Positions 23,901 to 39,000 of a stretch of DNA of 64,000 nucleotides are shown here, piece by piece. The translations under genes and the position numbers were made by a program. Within the stretch, counting starts at the first letter, position 1. Each line of letters opens with the position of its first letter. The stretch is taken from positions 3,193,633-3,257,632 of the forward strand of contig CM067503.1 in the NCBI GenBank assembly GCA_034509495.1, given 5' to 3'. Under the pieces are notes generated by a model that was not told the DNA's origin, searched no databases, and saw only the letters and a program-made list of their open reading frames with translations. The DNA is from Acestrorhynchus altus. Lineage: Eukaryota > Chordata > Actinopteri > Characiformes > Acestrorhynchidae.

Positions 23901-26900
23901 GCACTAAAGGGTTCTTTACCGATTCGTAGAACTCGTAGAGTTTGAGCAGGATTTCCAGCTCAGTCCGGCGAGTGTCTGCATGCTGGATGATGGAGCTGAT
24001 GTGCTGTTTAAACTCTAGTACAGTCGAACTGGGCATGTGTCTGGACTCCTTCATTAGTGCAATGGCCTGCTTCTGCTGGAGCTGTTCAAAGAAGAAGGTG
24101 GTTGCTATGGAATACCTGTTGGGTACCTATTGGGTCGCTAGTTAGTTACAATGGTGTTGTTATATGGTTGCAATAAAATGTGTAGGTGGTTCCTGGGGGG
24201 TTGCAACAGTATTCCAAGTGGTTATTAGGTAGTTACTATAGAGATGCTTAGTGGCTGTTTGAAGGATGCTGCAAGGTCGTAACCATGGTGTTGCTAAGTG
24301 GTTGTAATGGTGTTGGTAGGTGGTTGGTTTGGTACACTATGTGACTGCTACAGGGTTGTTAAAACGTTGCTAAGTGATTGCTTGGTGGTTGCTATGATGT
24401 TGCTTTGAAGTTGCATAGTGGTGGCAGTGTTGCTAGGTGGTTGCTAGGCAGTTGCTTAAATACTTAATCCAATGCAGTATCATGTGTTTAATCAGAATCC
24501 ATCGATTTAGTTCAGCTCTGAGTTTTCCTCACCGCTGCCTCCTCACTGAACTGCTCCAGGCCTCGTCTCATTTCCTGCAGGGAGCTGAGGGTAAAGGTGA
24601 GAGAGTCCAGGGGAGCCAGGTGCTTCTCTGCCTCCACGCTGAACCAGCGTTTCATCTGCCCAAACACATGATCCACATGGACACATTATAGGAGACCCTG
24701 AGAACTACAGTACGCAGGTGGGGATTTCACAACTCTGACTCACCTTCTCACTCTCCTCCTGGAAGGTGCGGAGCTCCAGAAGATTCTCCAGCTGCTGAAG
24801 GGATTTGTTGGACAGGATGACGAGCTTATGGACCTCCTCGTCCATCTGGTTGTAGAGTGAGCAGGCCATGTCCACTGCATCCCTACAGTTACACACCAAA
24901 ACAGATCAGAACCTTCCAGGGATTTGGCCTCTGGTCTAATAGAACTTAAGGAACCATCAACCAGATGTTCTTTATTTATTTTGGTCATTATTGTAAGCAG
25001 TGTGTTATCTTTGGATGTTGGAATAAATTCTTAAAAAAAAATGTTATTTATAGATTCACAACATTAATAGACTCTTATTCTTCCAGCAATGCCATGGAAC
25101 AGTCACCTCACCTAGACACCTAGACTTGTGTGTCTGGTGCTCTGTGCTCTGGGCTGAACTTGCTTGGCCATGTTGGCAGTTGTTCTAAAATGTTCTCCAC
25201 TTGTAAATTCTTTTCCAGACAGTTGAACAGCTGATGAATACCTGTTCTGAGATCTTTCTAAACGCCTTTTTAATAGACTCATTTGCATCTACAAACTTCG
25301 TTTTGAAGGCCCCAGAGAGTTCTTTGGATCTCAGCATGGTGATGCCGCTCACTTCAACAATCATCTGCTAACCAAACTCATGTTTGACTGTGTATATAAA
25401 ACATCTAATGATGCGTAACATGATATTACAGTGTGAAATGATGTACCAACATCTCGCAATGCAGAAGGTGACTGAAGCGACTGAAGGATTCGTCGCAGTA
25501 CCTGTAGGTGTCGATTTCACAGGTTTCCTCTTTTCTGACCCGTGCTAGGAAGGTGCCCCCCTCCATCCTGAGGCAGTTCAGATGTGTGTCCTCCAATACA
25601 TTCCTCATAAGGTTCTTCTGCTGGCTTATCACCCCTGACACCTCCTGATGGTCCAGACACACAATCATCAGGTCAACTATCACTATAAACCTGGTAAATC
25701 ATTGTAGTTTCCTTTACATGTTGTTTTATTAGACATAAATATAAAATAGCAACAAGTGCACACGTATACCTGCTCACACAGAGTGTATATTAACAGTTTT
25801 GATATATATTATAACTTATATATTAAATATTATAACTTTAAAATACTAAATTAGATGATTTTATTACATCTATACTGTAAAATAACAGTAACAACTTTAT
25901 GGGGTCAGGTTAGCTCTGAGTTTAACCTCCCCAGAAGATCAGGGTCTTAAATCAAGGCTTCACACAACTCTAAAATGACCAGTTTAAACAGCTGAATTAT
26001 AGAATTATATTTAATTTAACAGGATTAAAGTGAAGATTGATCTTAAACTGCAGTTACTTTCAACATCAGGAAAATAACGACTTTACAACGTCACTCTACT
26101 GTTCAAAAATTGGTATTTCTGGCCCTACATTCAAGAAGTGTCATTCATACTTTAATCCACCATGAAAGGACATGATTTTCACATGAATTTTACAATCGGA
26201 GAGATACAGAAGTGTCACACAGAATCAGAACGTAATGCTGTTTAATTAAGTAATGGAAAATAATGATGTGTTGATTTGTCGTTTATGAAAAGCTGTAAAA
26301 TGCAGCATAAAAGGCTGTATTACAAATTTCTACAAAAAATTCATAACAAAATAATTCCAACATTCTTAAGAAAATATTGTTCTCACAAACTGAAACAATC
26401 CCAGATAAAAAAAAAACACTGGTGAATGTGACAATCTTTGTCACATTACGTAAGTATTTTCAAGAATTTATTATAAATATAAATTTCAATCTAATCTTTA
26501 CAAATAACTCAAAAACATGCTAGATGATCAATTTCCAAAATAGTTTCTGAGATATGATATACTTTTTAGTCCTTATAAGTAAAAAAAATGTGGGCACAAA
26601 TAAATTGATTAAAAGTTTCATATTTATATGAATTCAGACTAATTTGAATATGAATATTTAAATTCGGTTCATTTTTACATCTCAAATGAAAACAAACTTA
26701 AGAAGTCTAGAATCTCTTGGAAACAACAATATCTGGTATGTATGATTCCTATAAATATACAGGGGTTGGACAATGAAACTGAAACACCTGGTTTTAGATC
26801 ACAATAATTGATTAGTATGGTGTTCTAGGGCCTCCTTTTGCAGCCAATACAGCGTCAATTCGTCTTGGGAAGGACATTTTTTGGATACAACCCGGGTTAA

Positions 26901-29900
26901 CACGCCAACATCCCTTTCAGACAGCTTCCTCTTGCGTCCACAGTTAATCCTGTTGGATGTGGTTGGTCCTTCTTGGTGGTGCTGACGTTACCCTGGATAC
27001 CGTGGCTCTTGATACATCACAAAGACTTGCTGTCTTGGTCACAGATGCACAGATGCAAGATGTGCACCAACAGTTTTTCCTCTTTTGAACTCTGGTATGT
27101 CCCCCATAATGTTGTGTTCATTGCAATATTTTGAGCAGAACTGTGCTCTTACCTGCTAATTGAACCTTCACACTCTGCTCTTACTGGTGCAATTAATGAA
27201 GATTGACCACCAGTATTTTTTCTTAAAAATACTTTTTTGGTGAATAAAAGTAGGTCACACTATAAAAACATCCCACAAAGTTGGCCTGGAGTTCTAAAGA
27301 TTAAGAACAATTTGTGAACACATCCAATCTTAAGACCATCTGAGTTTTTAAGATTTGTTTGTGAATCTGACCCCAGACGTGTGGAATTCTACACTGCTCA
27401 GTATAGATCTTTTCAGCAAACTGATCAATCTCACCTTGGCCGTCTCCAGACTGCCGCTGCTGTTCAAGACGTCGATTGACCGCTGGAGGGATGAGATGGC
27501 GGAGCTACAGCTGCTGGAGAACTGCTCGATTTTCTACAGATCACAATTAACAAAGGAGAGCATTAAAATGCGTCCAGGAAACTTCAGACACCAAACGTTC
27601 CTCAGTGGATCAATATCTGCTGGAAACGAGGGTAAATCTGACATTTAGTTAAAGCATTGTTTCAAACGATGAGACAAAGGCGGTGTAAATGGTACAGTTC
27701 CAGAGGGTTTACCTGTCTGAACTGGATGTAGTGGTTGTGGTCGTAAGGGAAAGTGCCGTCCTGCTCTCGTGTCAGTTGCGATGAGTCGATGTGCTTCAGT
27801 AACGTTTTCAGGGAGGTCAGAACTTCACACTGACAATCACACAGGATAAAGCAAACAGTCGGCAATGTTTCCTCGGCACCAAAACCCCACACAATCACAA
27901 GTCCACCTTCTTTAGGGAACTCTTTACTCGTTATTGGTGTCGTATAACAGCTGATATAGGTGTAGTTTCAACAATAACATTGGTGTAGCCTAATGTGGTA
28001 ACAGGTGTAGGGTAACAAAAGAAAAGGGTGCAGCATAACAATAGAAATGAGTGTAGTGTAACAGTCAAAACACGTGGAGTGTAACAATAGAAATGGGTGT
28101 AGCGCAATAGCAGAAATTAGTCCAGTGTAACAGCAGAAATGAGTGTAGCACAGCAGTAAGAATGTGTGTAGTGTAGCAGTCGAAAGGGGTGTTGCGTTAC
28201 AGTGGAAATGGGTGTAGTGTAGCAGTAGGAATGTGTATAAGGCAACAATAGAAATGAGTCTAGTATACCAGTGGAAATGGGTGTAACAGTCAGAATGGGT
28301 GTAGCGCTACAGCAGAAATGAGTCTCGTGTAACAGTCGAAATGAGTGTTGTGTAACAATAAAAATGAGACCATTATAACCAGGGAAACGGGTGTAGTGTA
28401 GCAGTCAAAAAGGGTGTTGCGTTACAGTGGAAACGGGTGTAGTGTAGCAGTCAAAAAGGGTGTTGCGTTACAGTGGAAATGGGTGTAGTGTAGCAGTCAA
28501 AAAGGGTGTTGCGTTACAGTGGAAATGAGTCTAGTGTAACAGTCGAAATGAGTGTGGTGTAACAATGAAAATCCAGAGGAAATGAGTCTAGCAGTTGAAA
28601 TTAGTGTGGAATTACAGTCATCAGGCAATTATTCACAGACCTCCAATAATAACCACTCAATCTTATCGTACGATGAAGAGATCCTTCAGAAATCTTTAAT
28701 TCAGCCTTTAGTGAACAAACCCTTAATAAAGCCCTAATTTCTGTTACTTAACGCGTCCCTGATTCTGTCTCTTCCAACTCCTGCTTTTCTGCCGTATCAG
28801 CAAGACGTCTGTCACTAACTCCTGTCTCCAGCACACATCAAACAGACATACCAGCCCTGTTCACTCCCTAAGACCGAGCACAAGACGTTCTACCAGCCCT
28901 CATACAACACTGCCTTCAGGGAGACATCAGATCAGACTGCACTCCCTCTGAATGTCTGACTGTAAAGCAACAATGAAACGGACTTTTGGAGCACACGGTG
29001 TGACGTGATTCTACAAAAAACAAGACGAAAAACGTCTCTTTACTGTTAAAATGCCAACCTACAAATATTAATGTTAGGAAAATAAAAATAAACCAATCAG
29101 TGGGCGCAGGGCAGAAATACCCCCTGACAGGGTGCCAGTCAATCACAGCCGAAATGCTTAATTTCATCCATTTATTTGAGTTGAATACAAGCAGTTCATT
29201 TGTTGTACACTTTAAATAAACTGGTGTAGTGTTTTTAAAAATGTATACATTCATTTCAGTATCGGTTTTTAATGCATAAACACATGCTTTATATAGTGAA
29301 GCTGTAATGGTGTATAAAGGTATTACATATTTCTATATTTATTTGAGTTGAATAAAGTCAAGCTGCTGGTTTTATACGAAACAATACATTTATCTGATGT
29401 CTGATCTGACATTTACAGAGCAAAATGTGACAATATTACATATAGTACATATTTGAGTTCTGAGATTGTACTTTCTTTTGACCAGTTCAACACGTTTACT
29501 TACTGGAACGGAGAAACACCTCTCCGGTTTGACGGACGCCTCTTTGTCGGACAGAACCAGAACAGAGTAAAGTGCGTTTGGGAGACACGTCTGGAGAAAG
29601 GAGACAGAAGTGGAAACGTGTCAAACGCAACACACATGCCTGCGCTGCGCGAGGTTTATGGTATCGACTGTCAAAGGGATATATTCTCACAGTTACAGTG
29701 ACAGAGGATTACAGATGGCTTTAATACTGACGCGTGTGTGTGCTGTAGTTGTGACAGCTCGCCAGGCGGGGTGGGTGCAAGCCTGTCTGTCTGAGTTAAG
29801 GCTGATCCCTTTCTGTGCTTCGAGGACAAGCAAGAACAAGCCTGATTTCGGCCCCCTGAGGCCAGGCTTTCCAGCAAATATGTGGGAGGACTTACAGCCC

Positions 29901-30043
29901 AAGCAGAGCTCGGAGCTCCTGACCCAAACACACCACCTATTGTTTACCACTGAGGTGGAGGGTGGTCTTGTGTGGTGTATAGCTGTATGTGACATAGACC
30001 AGACCTGAGGTTTACCAGGCCTTAAAGGACCACTACCAACTGC

Positions 30044-30094
<51 letters not shown>

Positions 30095-33000
30095 TCACCT
30101 GAAGCTGAGACAGTGCTGAGAAAAGAATGGGACTGATGTGCTGTCTCCGGGCGTCCACTAACACGGTCAGACCCAGGTCCCTTTTCTCCTTTCTGACAAT
30201 GAAAAAAGATTTTAAATATATATCAGCAATTGCAATTCAGGTGGTTCCTGATATACTGTTGTGCTGCCAAGTGGTTGCTGTGGTAACCCATGCAGTTGAC
30301 TGGGTGTTACAAAATCAGTGTGTGGATGCATGGGGCAGCAACGGGAGGAGAGGAGCCGCCTTGTGAAGGTCGCTGGGTCGAGTCCCTGAACTGACAGGTT
30401 GCGACTGAAGAGCCCTTGAGCAATGCACCTAACCCCAAACCTGCTCCTGGTGCTGCAGCAGAGGCTCCCCACCACTCCGAGCATGTTTGCACTGTAGAGT
30501 GTGTGTGTCTCACTAGTGTGTATGTGTGTTGACTGCATGGCTGGGGTAAACAGGGAGGGAGAACTACATCTGTGTCCCCAACACAAATGGAAAACCGTCT
30601 TCGCCTTTGGTGTGTCTTACCGAAGTGTCGAGTAGAAGTATCCCAGCAGGCAGGTCAGCTCTTTACACGTAAAGCTCTCATCTGTCCACACCTGCTTCTT
30701 CATACACACCTGGAGAACACAGCGGCCACTGCGGTCACAGTTACCTGAGAGGAGCATGGACGAGGTGAATGACATTTCTGTGAAAACCATGGATTAGTAA
30801 TGATCGTCAGCTTCATCAGGGACCTGGAAACTAGTAGCGTTACTCGGGAAGCTGAAAGGTCCCCTCACTTCTCTATTAGAAAGCAAACACAACATGATTC
30901 ATACTGGATAATAATCACTCCACTGCTCTCACTGCCAAAGTATGAACTCTACTCTCACCACAAATTCATACCGAATAAAAATCACTCCACTGCTCTCACT
31001 GCCAAAGTATAAAATCTGCTCTCATTGCAAATTCATACTGGATAAAAATCACTCCACTGCTCTCACTGCCAAATCCTAAAATCTTATCAGACTGCAGACT
31101 CATACTGGATTATTATCATTCCACTGTTTTCTCTATACAATCGATTGTCACTACAAATTCATACTGGTTTAAAATCACTCCACAATTATTACAGTGTTAC
31201 TTTCGGACTCGTACCTGTATATACACTGTGAATTCATACTGGTTTAAAATCACTCCACAATTATTACAGTGTTACTTTCGGACTCGTTCCTCTACATACA
31301 CTGTGAATTCATACTGGTTTAAAATCACTCCACAATTATTACAGTGTTACTTTCGGACTCGTACCTCTACATACACTGTGAATTCATACTGGTTTTAAAT
31401 CCATTAACATGCGCGAGAGGATATTAATGTAAATGACGGTGTCTATGCAGGTGCATATGAACCAGCAGCAGTTTAAACACAGGCTGCTGGTGGTGTCGTT
31501 GGTATTGATGGTGTCGTGTGGTGCAGCTGTGAGAAACATCTCAGACTATCTGTGAGGAATTCTGTCTCCAGTAAGGCTTCGGGGAAACAGAAGCCACAGT
31601 GTAAGTGACATCATTTACTTAATAAGGTTATTAAACTGAATTTAACATGAATAACGCCCCAGTGCAGTCCTCTGTCCTTCGAGAGGAAAGCAGGCGGGTA
31701 GCAGAGCAGAGTGCACGGACTGTATGACCGCTCTAACATCAGATATTCAATACAGGTCCAGTCTGAGGCTATCTGGTGTCTAAACTGTATCGGGGCAGTG
31801 CGCAGAGTGTAAACCCAGCTGATTTTCTCCCCATGGGGTCACTCTGTCTGTCAGCTCACCGGGTAGAGTGACCACTGCAGAGGTCAGCAGCTCCATGTTG
31901 ACCTGTGTGATGAGTGAGGGCAGTGTCAGGCCATAGGCAGCAGGGGGCGTCGTGGGGGGAGGTACAGAGAGAGAGGAGCGTGAAGAGAGGGAGGAGGGAG
32001 AGTCTTCACCTCCACTGACACTGATCCTGCGCTCTGAAACGGCTGGGGAGTCAGCAATACCTGTTAAACACACAGAAAGACCAGCACGTACATTTACAGA
32101 CATGGAGATTATTGATCATCGATTCTGTTTGTGGTTTGATGTATTTTTATTCAAGAAAAAAAATGAGAAAAGCATTTATTAGAGACAGTCAAACATACCA
32201 CCTCTCTCTGATGAGTCTGTATGCAGGTTGAGCACAAGCCCCGCCCCCTCTCTCTGATCAGTCAGAGTCTGTATGCAGGTTGAGCACAAGCCCCGCCCCC
32301 TCTCTCTGATCAGTCAGAGTCTGTATGCAGGTTGAGCACAAGCCCCGCCCCCTCTCTCTGATCAGTCAGAGTCTGTATGCAGGTTGAGCATCAGCCCCGC
32401 CTCCTCTCTCTGATCAGTCAGGTTGATCATCAACACGTGAACAGAGCAGTAAACATGCACTTGAGGCTCCTTTAGCATTTAAACTGGGATTGAATTCAGT
32501 TGGAAATGAATGAATTATAGCTGTTTTCTGAGCTGAATTCCTCGCCGATCATTCATCACACAATGATGAGACCTCAGACAGCGTTAGTCTTATAGTTTGT
32601 AATGATATGTGTGTCATATCTGTAGGTTAATCTGATCCTGAGTTGTGAAGCCTAGAACACAGCAGGTAACTGCCTGCAAAAGGTGGATCTCGGGTTCTCA
32701 AAGTTCAACTCAAGGCCTAAAGTGTAGCACAAGTTCTAGATGCCATTCTTCAAAGCTGAGTCTAGGTCTGGTAGCGTGCAGTGTTCATAAAGCTCTTCTG
32801 ATATGCTGTGGTTTCACACCTGCCGACAACTACGTAGATCGTAACCCAGTCATGAGCTCACCAGCAGCAATAAACATCTCTATCAGAGGTTTCTGAGGGG
32901 CTCCTGTATTCGACAGTGAGTCATCACTGAGACCAGATGTTCCACCTGCCCACACACACTTTCACATACGTGGTGCGGGTGTTCAGTGGCAGTGCATCCT

Positions 33001-36000
33001 AACGCCCATTTTGTAAATCCTGAGCCTCGGGCTGCCTCAGACACACGGTACACTCCTTTTCCAAAAACAGGAGATTCAGAGGTGTGAGAATACAACCAGA
33101 TAGCAATGTGGCCCTCATCTGAGCCTCAAGGTTCTAGATAACAGTGCTCTCTGAAAAACATCAGGTCTATCATAGTGAGGAAGCAGGAAAAACAGTGTGG
33201 TGACCAAGTGCAGAAATCACAGTTACTCAGTGATACATGATTTAAGGCAGGTCCTACATGACGTTCTAACTGGTTCTGCCTCTTTGACTCGATTGTCCCA
33301 CCCAGCAGCTGAAATTGAGGTTCTAATTGGTTCTGCATGTTAATTGACTCTGTTGTCCCACCCAGCAGCTGAAATTGAGGTTCTAATTGGTTCTGCCTCT
33401 ATATTGACTCTGCTGTCCCACATCTAATATGAATTAGAGGTTCTGATTGATCATCCTTCCTGGGTTTGACTCTCTGATGTTCTGCTCCTCAGCTGAAATG
33501 GAGATTCTGAAGGATTTTTTAATAAGTAGCTGCATTCAAAGGAAAAGTTGAGAACATGGATATTGATCCTTTAAAAGCCCAGAGTCAGTTCTGTTCTGCA
33601 GACTCTTTGTGAATAGACTGAATGAGTCCAGAATCTGGAGGTTCTTTAGAGAGTCTCAGCAAAAACAGCAGAAGGGTAGATGTTTAGGCCTGGAAGGATA
33701 ACGTACACAAAATGCTGCCGTGTGCATTTGAAGTTTGACACCCGTCTGAGGTCAGGATCTCTAATAGCAGCTCCTCGTACAACTACTTCTATTGTCTTCT
33801 GTTGCCTTCCAACCTGCATTTCCTGCTACTGATGCACTTCCGAAATACCTCGGCTTTCAGACAAACCCTTCTGTAAACCTTCCTCTCTGTGAACGGAACC
33901 GGGGGTGGGAGTGGTCACCTGAATGTACGGATATCCACCTTACTGTAGTTTAGTTTCAGATAATTACGTCTCAGAAAAAGTCAGACAGACACATCCAGGT
34001 GGATCCATGTGTTCAGAAATATTAAACCCAAAAAATGAATGATTAAAAATCACTGATCCCACAAATTTATCCGTTTTAAAACAATTTATGATCCAGTACT
34101 TACAATGAATTATTCAGTATCTAATATCAATGATTTATTATCTACAATGAATTATTCAGTATCTAATATCAATTATTTATTATCTACAATGAATTATTCA
34201 GTATCTAATATGAATTATTCAGTATCTAATATGAATTATTCAGTATCTATTATGAATTATTCAGTATTTATTATGAATTATTCAGTATCTAATATCAAAG
34301 ATTTATTATCTACTATGAATTGTTCAGTATCTACTATGAATTATTCAGTATCTACTATGAATTATTCAGTATCTATTATGAATTATTCAGTATCTATTAT
34401 GAATTATTCAGTATCTAATATCAATGATTTATTATCTACTATGAATTATTCAGTATCTATTATGAATTATTCAGTATCTATTATGAATTATTTAGTATCT
34501 ATTATGAATTATTCAGTATCTATTATGAATTATTCAGTATTTATTATGAATTATTCAGTATCTATTATGAATTATTCAGTATTTATTATGAATTAGTCAG
34601 TATCTATTATGAATTAGTCAGAATCCAGTATGAACTGTTTATTATCTACTATTAATTATGATTAACTTTCATAAAATATAAAAGTGTCTGATATTAATTA
34701 TTTGGTAATTTGGTAATTATTTGATAATTAATGATATTAATTATTTGGTCTCCACTATGAGAGACTGATTTTTTTTTGGTATCTCTTATAAAGGATTCAG
34801 TTTTCAGCATCGCTATGATTCTAAAGCTCCTACAGTCTAAAGTAGAGATGAAATTGGTGCTCATTATAATCCACTAGTTGTTTCGTTTGGATTTAAGATG
34901 AAATGAAAATAACTCTAATATTCCCGTCCTTCTGTATTCATGTTGAGAACAAAGTGAGTCGGTCCACACTGTTCTTGGGTTTCCAGGTAGAAGGGATCAC
35001 ACAAGCGGGGAAGGTGGTGGGGAAAGGTATTCTTTAAGGTTTACTCCAGCATCCCCCACAGCTCACCACCGCACAAAGACCGGCTTTATCGAGGAGGGAA
35101 CCCATCTGTGTGGGAGCGGTGAAGTGGTGGGAGTCCGAATAAGTAACAGAGCCTCGGAGGGACTCCCACAGGTAGGTCACCCGATACACTCACACACACA
35201 CACACACACACATACACTCCTTTACTCTGAATTTCAACAGGAGGGCAAAAGACACAGACTTCAGGGGGTTTCACATGGCCTTCTGACCATTGTACACTGC
35301 CCCCTCCACTCCAAATGTCCCAGATCTGATTCAGAGCAACTAATTATGCACTTTGCAATTGAACATTCGGCATTTCTCTCATCATGCAAAAGTCTGGGCA
35401 CCCCAGGAGATTTAAGTTCTTCAAACATGTAAAAGGTCCTTCAAACTCGTGCATCTCTATTGCAAACATGTTTCTTAAGTGAATCAAAAGTGGTTCTCCT
35501 CAAAAGTGGGTCACCCCTCAAAGACCCCTCTGTGGCACCTGTACTGTTAACGGTGGTGGTAATGGTGGTGTTAGTGGTGGTACACTGTTCTACGGTGCAG
35601 CAACCCCTGCACAAATAGACCTTTATAGAAGTGTCATCACCATGCAGGGCGCTCAAACCTCTGCTCTTTATTATTTTGAAACTCTTTGATATCTTACCCC
35701 GTATTTTAGAATCCAGGCCATCGTTGCAACTATTCAAAACAGCACGTAATTCGACCAGGGACGACCAAAGGAATTGCTCCAAATCTGCATGCAGTTGTGT
35801 CTCAAGCAGATATGTAAATGATTGTAGCTGTGGTCTCAAAAAGGCTCTCAGGGGCTACTTTTGGGTAGTGTACCTCCCAATGCCTCTACAAGGCACTCAA
35901 AAACGTTTTGCCCAGACTTTGAAAGGGGGGCGAATCACAGGACTGAGAGAACCAGGACGGTCATCTCAGTAAAAGGGAAGTTTGGTGTCACCGTATGTCC

Positions 36001-39000
36001 TGCCAATGAAACCAAACACCATCACCTTGTTCTGTGGTGTTCAATCCCTGATTGAACACTATCATGTAAAACACACATTTATCTTCTAAAGCCACTCAAA
36101 AGCACTGTATTTGAGCTTCCTACAGACAAACGAAAACACACTCTGGCCTCTACGTCTGTGTCGGTGTGTCCGATACAGCTGATAAAGCTACCACTTTTCC
36201 CTCCACCATCAATAGCAGGAAAGACTAAATAAAACAGCTTGCTTTCCCTTAGAGACTCAGTCCCTCTCCCACTGTCGGCAGCGGTATCTAGCCTGCAGGG
36301 CATCAAAACAGAGACTAATTGGAAAGAAAAACAGTGTGCATGTATGTGTGTGAGAGTGTGTGTGTGTGTCTTCAGCGCCACACGTCAGCAGGGCTGGGCC
36401 ATACCTGCCACTAAAACATCTCCAAAACATGCAGCATGAGCCCCCACATGCAAAAATCAGTAGAGCGTCTGGTCCCGTGCGGCTGATAATTACATTCTGC
36501 AGCACACCATCAACCACAGCACAAACCAGAGTGCTTCTTACAGCCTCGGGCTGCGCACCTCGACTCATGCAGTCTGGCGTGTGGAAGGGTGTGACAGATG
36601 TGTTAGTGAAGGAACGTGCACATTAACCCCTTAGACTGTATATAAACTCTATAAACTCTATTAACCACAGAACTGCCCTAATTAAGATCGGTTTTATAGT
36701 CCCTAAAATAGAACCATGGCTTACTCAATAATTCACAATAGATTCTGCATTAGAATTAAAAGCCAAACAACAGACCTAAACTTCAAGAGATGAACTTTCA
36801 GAACCCTAGGCCAAACATTCGGAACATATTTATAGGAGACACTTGCAGATATTTTTATTTTCAGGTGATCCTAGGCTACTCAAATTTCATAATGATATAT
36901 TATATGATATAAACATTCATAGAAAATTTCATACAAATGAGATTTTTTGATTAAATGAGTTGAGGTTTTGATTCAAATTTGATTTTTTTTATTTGATTTA
37001 AATTTGATTAAAATAATTGCTAAAATATTTTATATTCCAGAGATCTTGTTGGAAATTGATCTTCCAGACTGTTTTCAAGCTGAAAGTTCAAGAATTTAGA
37101 TGCACAGCCCTTCCCGTCTCACTCACCTCTATAAGCCAAAATCTGGGTTAGTGACATCATTAGCCCCGCCCCCTCTCTCTGATCAGTCAGAGTCTGTATG
37201 CAAGTTGAGCATCAGCCCCGCCCCCTCTCTCTGATCAGTCAGAGTCTGTATGCAGCATCAGCCCCGGCCTCTCTCTGATCAGTTCAGAGTCTGTATGCAG
37301 GTTCAACATCAGCCCCGCCCCCTCTCTCTGATCAGTCAGAGTCTGTATGCAGGTTGACCATCAGCCCCGCCCCCTCTCTCTGATCAGTCAGAGTCTGTAT
37401 GCAGGTTGAGCTTGTACATGTGGACAGAGCAGTAAACATGCACTAGAAGCTCATTTGGCCTTTAAACTGGGATATAATTCAGTTGGAAACGAGTGAATTG
37501 TAGCAGTTTTCTGAACTGGATTACTCTCTGTGGATCTTGGGTTCTAAGAGTTAAGGAACCAAAAAGTTCTCCAATGAAGAACAAACAGGTCATTGGCACC
37601 CAAGGCTCACTGATGCTCATGGATGTCCCACCTCACAGCTTACAGGACTTAAAGGATCTCATGTCTTGCTGCTGTCCTGGTGCCAGATACAACAAGACAC
37701 CTTCAGAGGTCTTGTGGAGTCCATGCCAGAGTCGCTTTGGAAGCACAATGGGGGCCTGCTCAATATGGTTTTAATGTTATGGCTGATCAGCAGCATGAAC
37801 CCTGGCACACATTTAAATATTAATTAACAAAAATATATTTTGAAATTAAAATGAAAGTTGAGTGTCAATAATTAATCCATTAATGCAGAAACGATGATAA
37901 CTGCTTTGTGGAGTTCCACAGGGTTCTATTCGAGGTTCTATGATACAATTTAAACCTTTCTTAAATGAATGCTGTTCTGAGAGTGAAGAAATACATACAG
38001 GGTTAAAAGTATAGTACCTGGGTCAACTTTGCTGGTGCGTCTCTCTGTGACAGAAAATGCTGCCTCCAGGTCAATCTTGCCAAAGCGAAATACGTAACCA
38101 TTCATCAGTTTCTTTTGAGAAGTTCCTCCAGAACCACCTGAGGATGAGCGTGCTCGGTGACCTTTCACCTGTGAGGTTTTGCTAGTCCGCTCCAGAGATT
38201 TTGAGCGCCTCTCGGAATGGTCATGCTGCAGGGCGGAACGGAACAGGGGGGATATGGAGCCAGAGCGTGGTTCGTCCCCTCCGAGCCAGCCACGGGCACA
38301 GATCCGACGGGGAAGAGATTCCCGCTGGACTGGGGATGAGCGCTCTGATTCCTCCAGGATGGACTCTGAGCTTGAGCCCAAGTTCATGGGGTTCTGCAGT
38401 GCTTCCATGTAGGATTTTCGGAAGAGCCTCCGTGTCTCGAAGGAGGATGAATCTCTGGGATGGCGTCGTCGAGGACTGGGGTTGCTGAGGTCGGTGCTGA
38501 AGGACAGTGACCTGGATGAGCTTGGCCTGTGCAAACAGAAGGATGAAAGTAAGGCAGGAGCACAATGCACCAGAAAAATGGTGTTTGTATTTATACTGGA
38601 GTGTTTTTAGAATTGACATCTACACTGTAGGTCCATAGGTTTCTGGACACCTTGTCCAGCATCTTCTTAAATCAAGGATATTACTAGGGTACTGCCCCAC
38701 TGCCCCCACGGACCAATGCTGTGAGGATTGGATAGTATTCAGTCTTACAAGAGCATCAATAAGGTCAAGTTCAGACATTGCATTAATAGTTCTGCCATTC
38801 TAACCCATTCCATAGGTACTGGATGAAGATCCATCACTCCAGACTACCTCACATCCCAAATGCTCATGTATTTTAAACCCTGATGACCTCCTTCCAAGCC
38901 ATTTGCTCATGGATGCTCCAGAGCTTCCTGTTTATTGGTCCACTCATTTCTCTAAAGACTTTTGGACATATAGTGTATTGATCTTGACAAAATATTTCCA

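Noticed and set aside
27830..29503. A missing exon between exons 8 and 9 of the GEF
   Set aside because: The phase-0 join of 29504-29590 to 27713-27829 already gives a continuous Sec14-like sequence, and the interval is minisatellite and AT-rich DNA.
29610..30008. 132-codon open frame on + within the GEF introns
   Set aside because: It lies on the opposite strand beside exon 8, without domains or codon signature, and contains no match to known proteins that I can recall.
34105..34596. 163-codon open frame on +
   Set aside because: It is the 21-bp tandem array read in frame. The peptide is one seven-residue repeat and there is no gene context.
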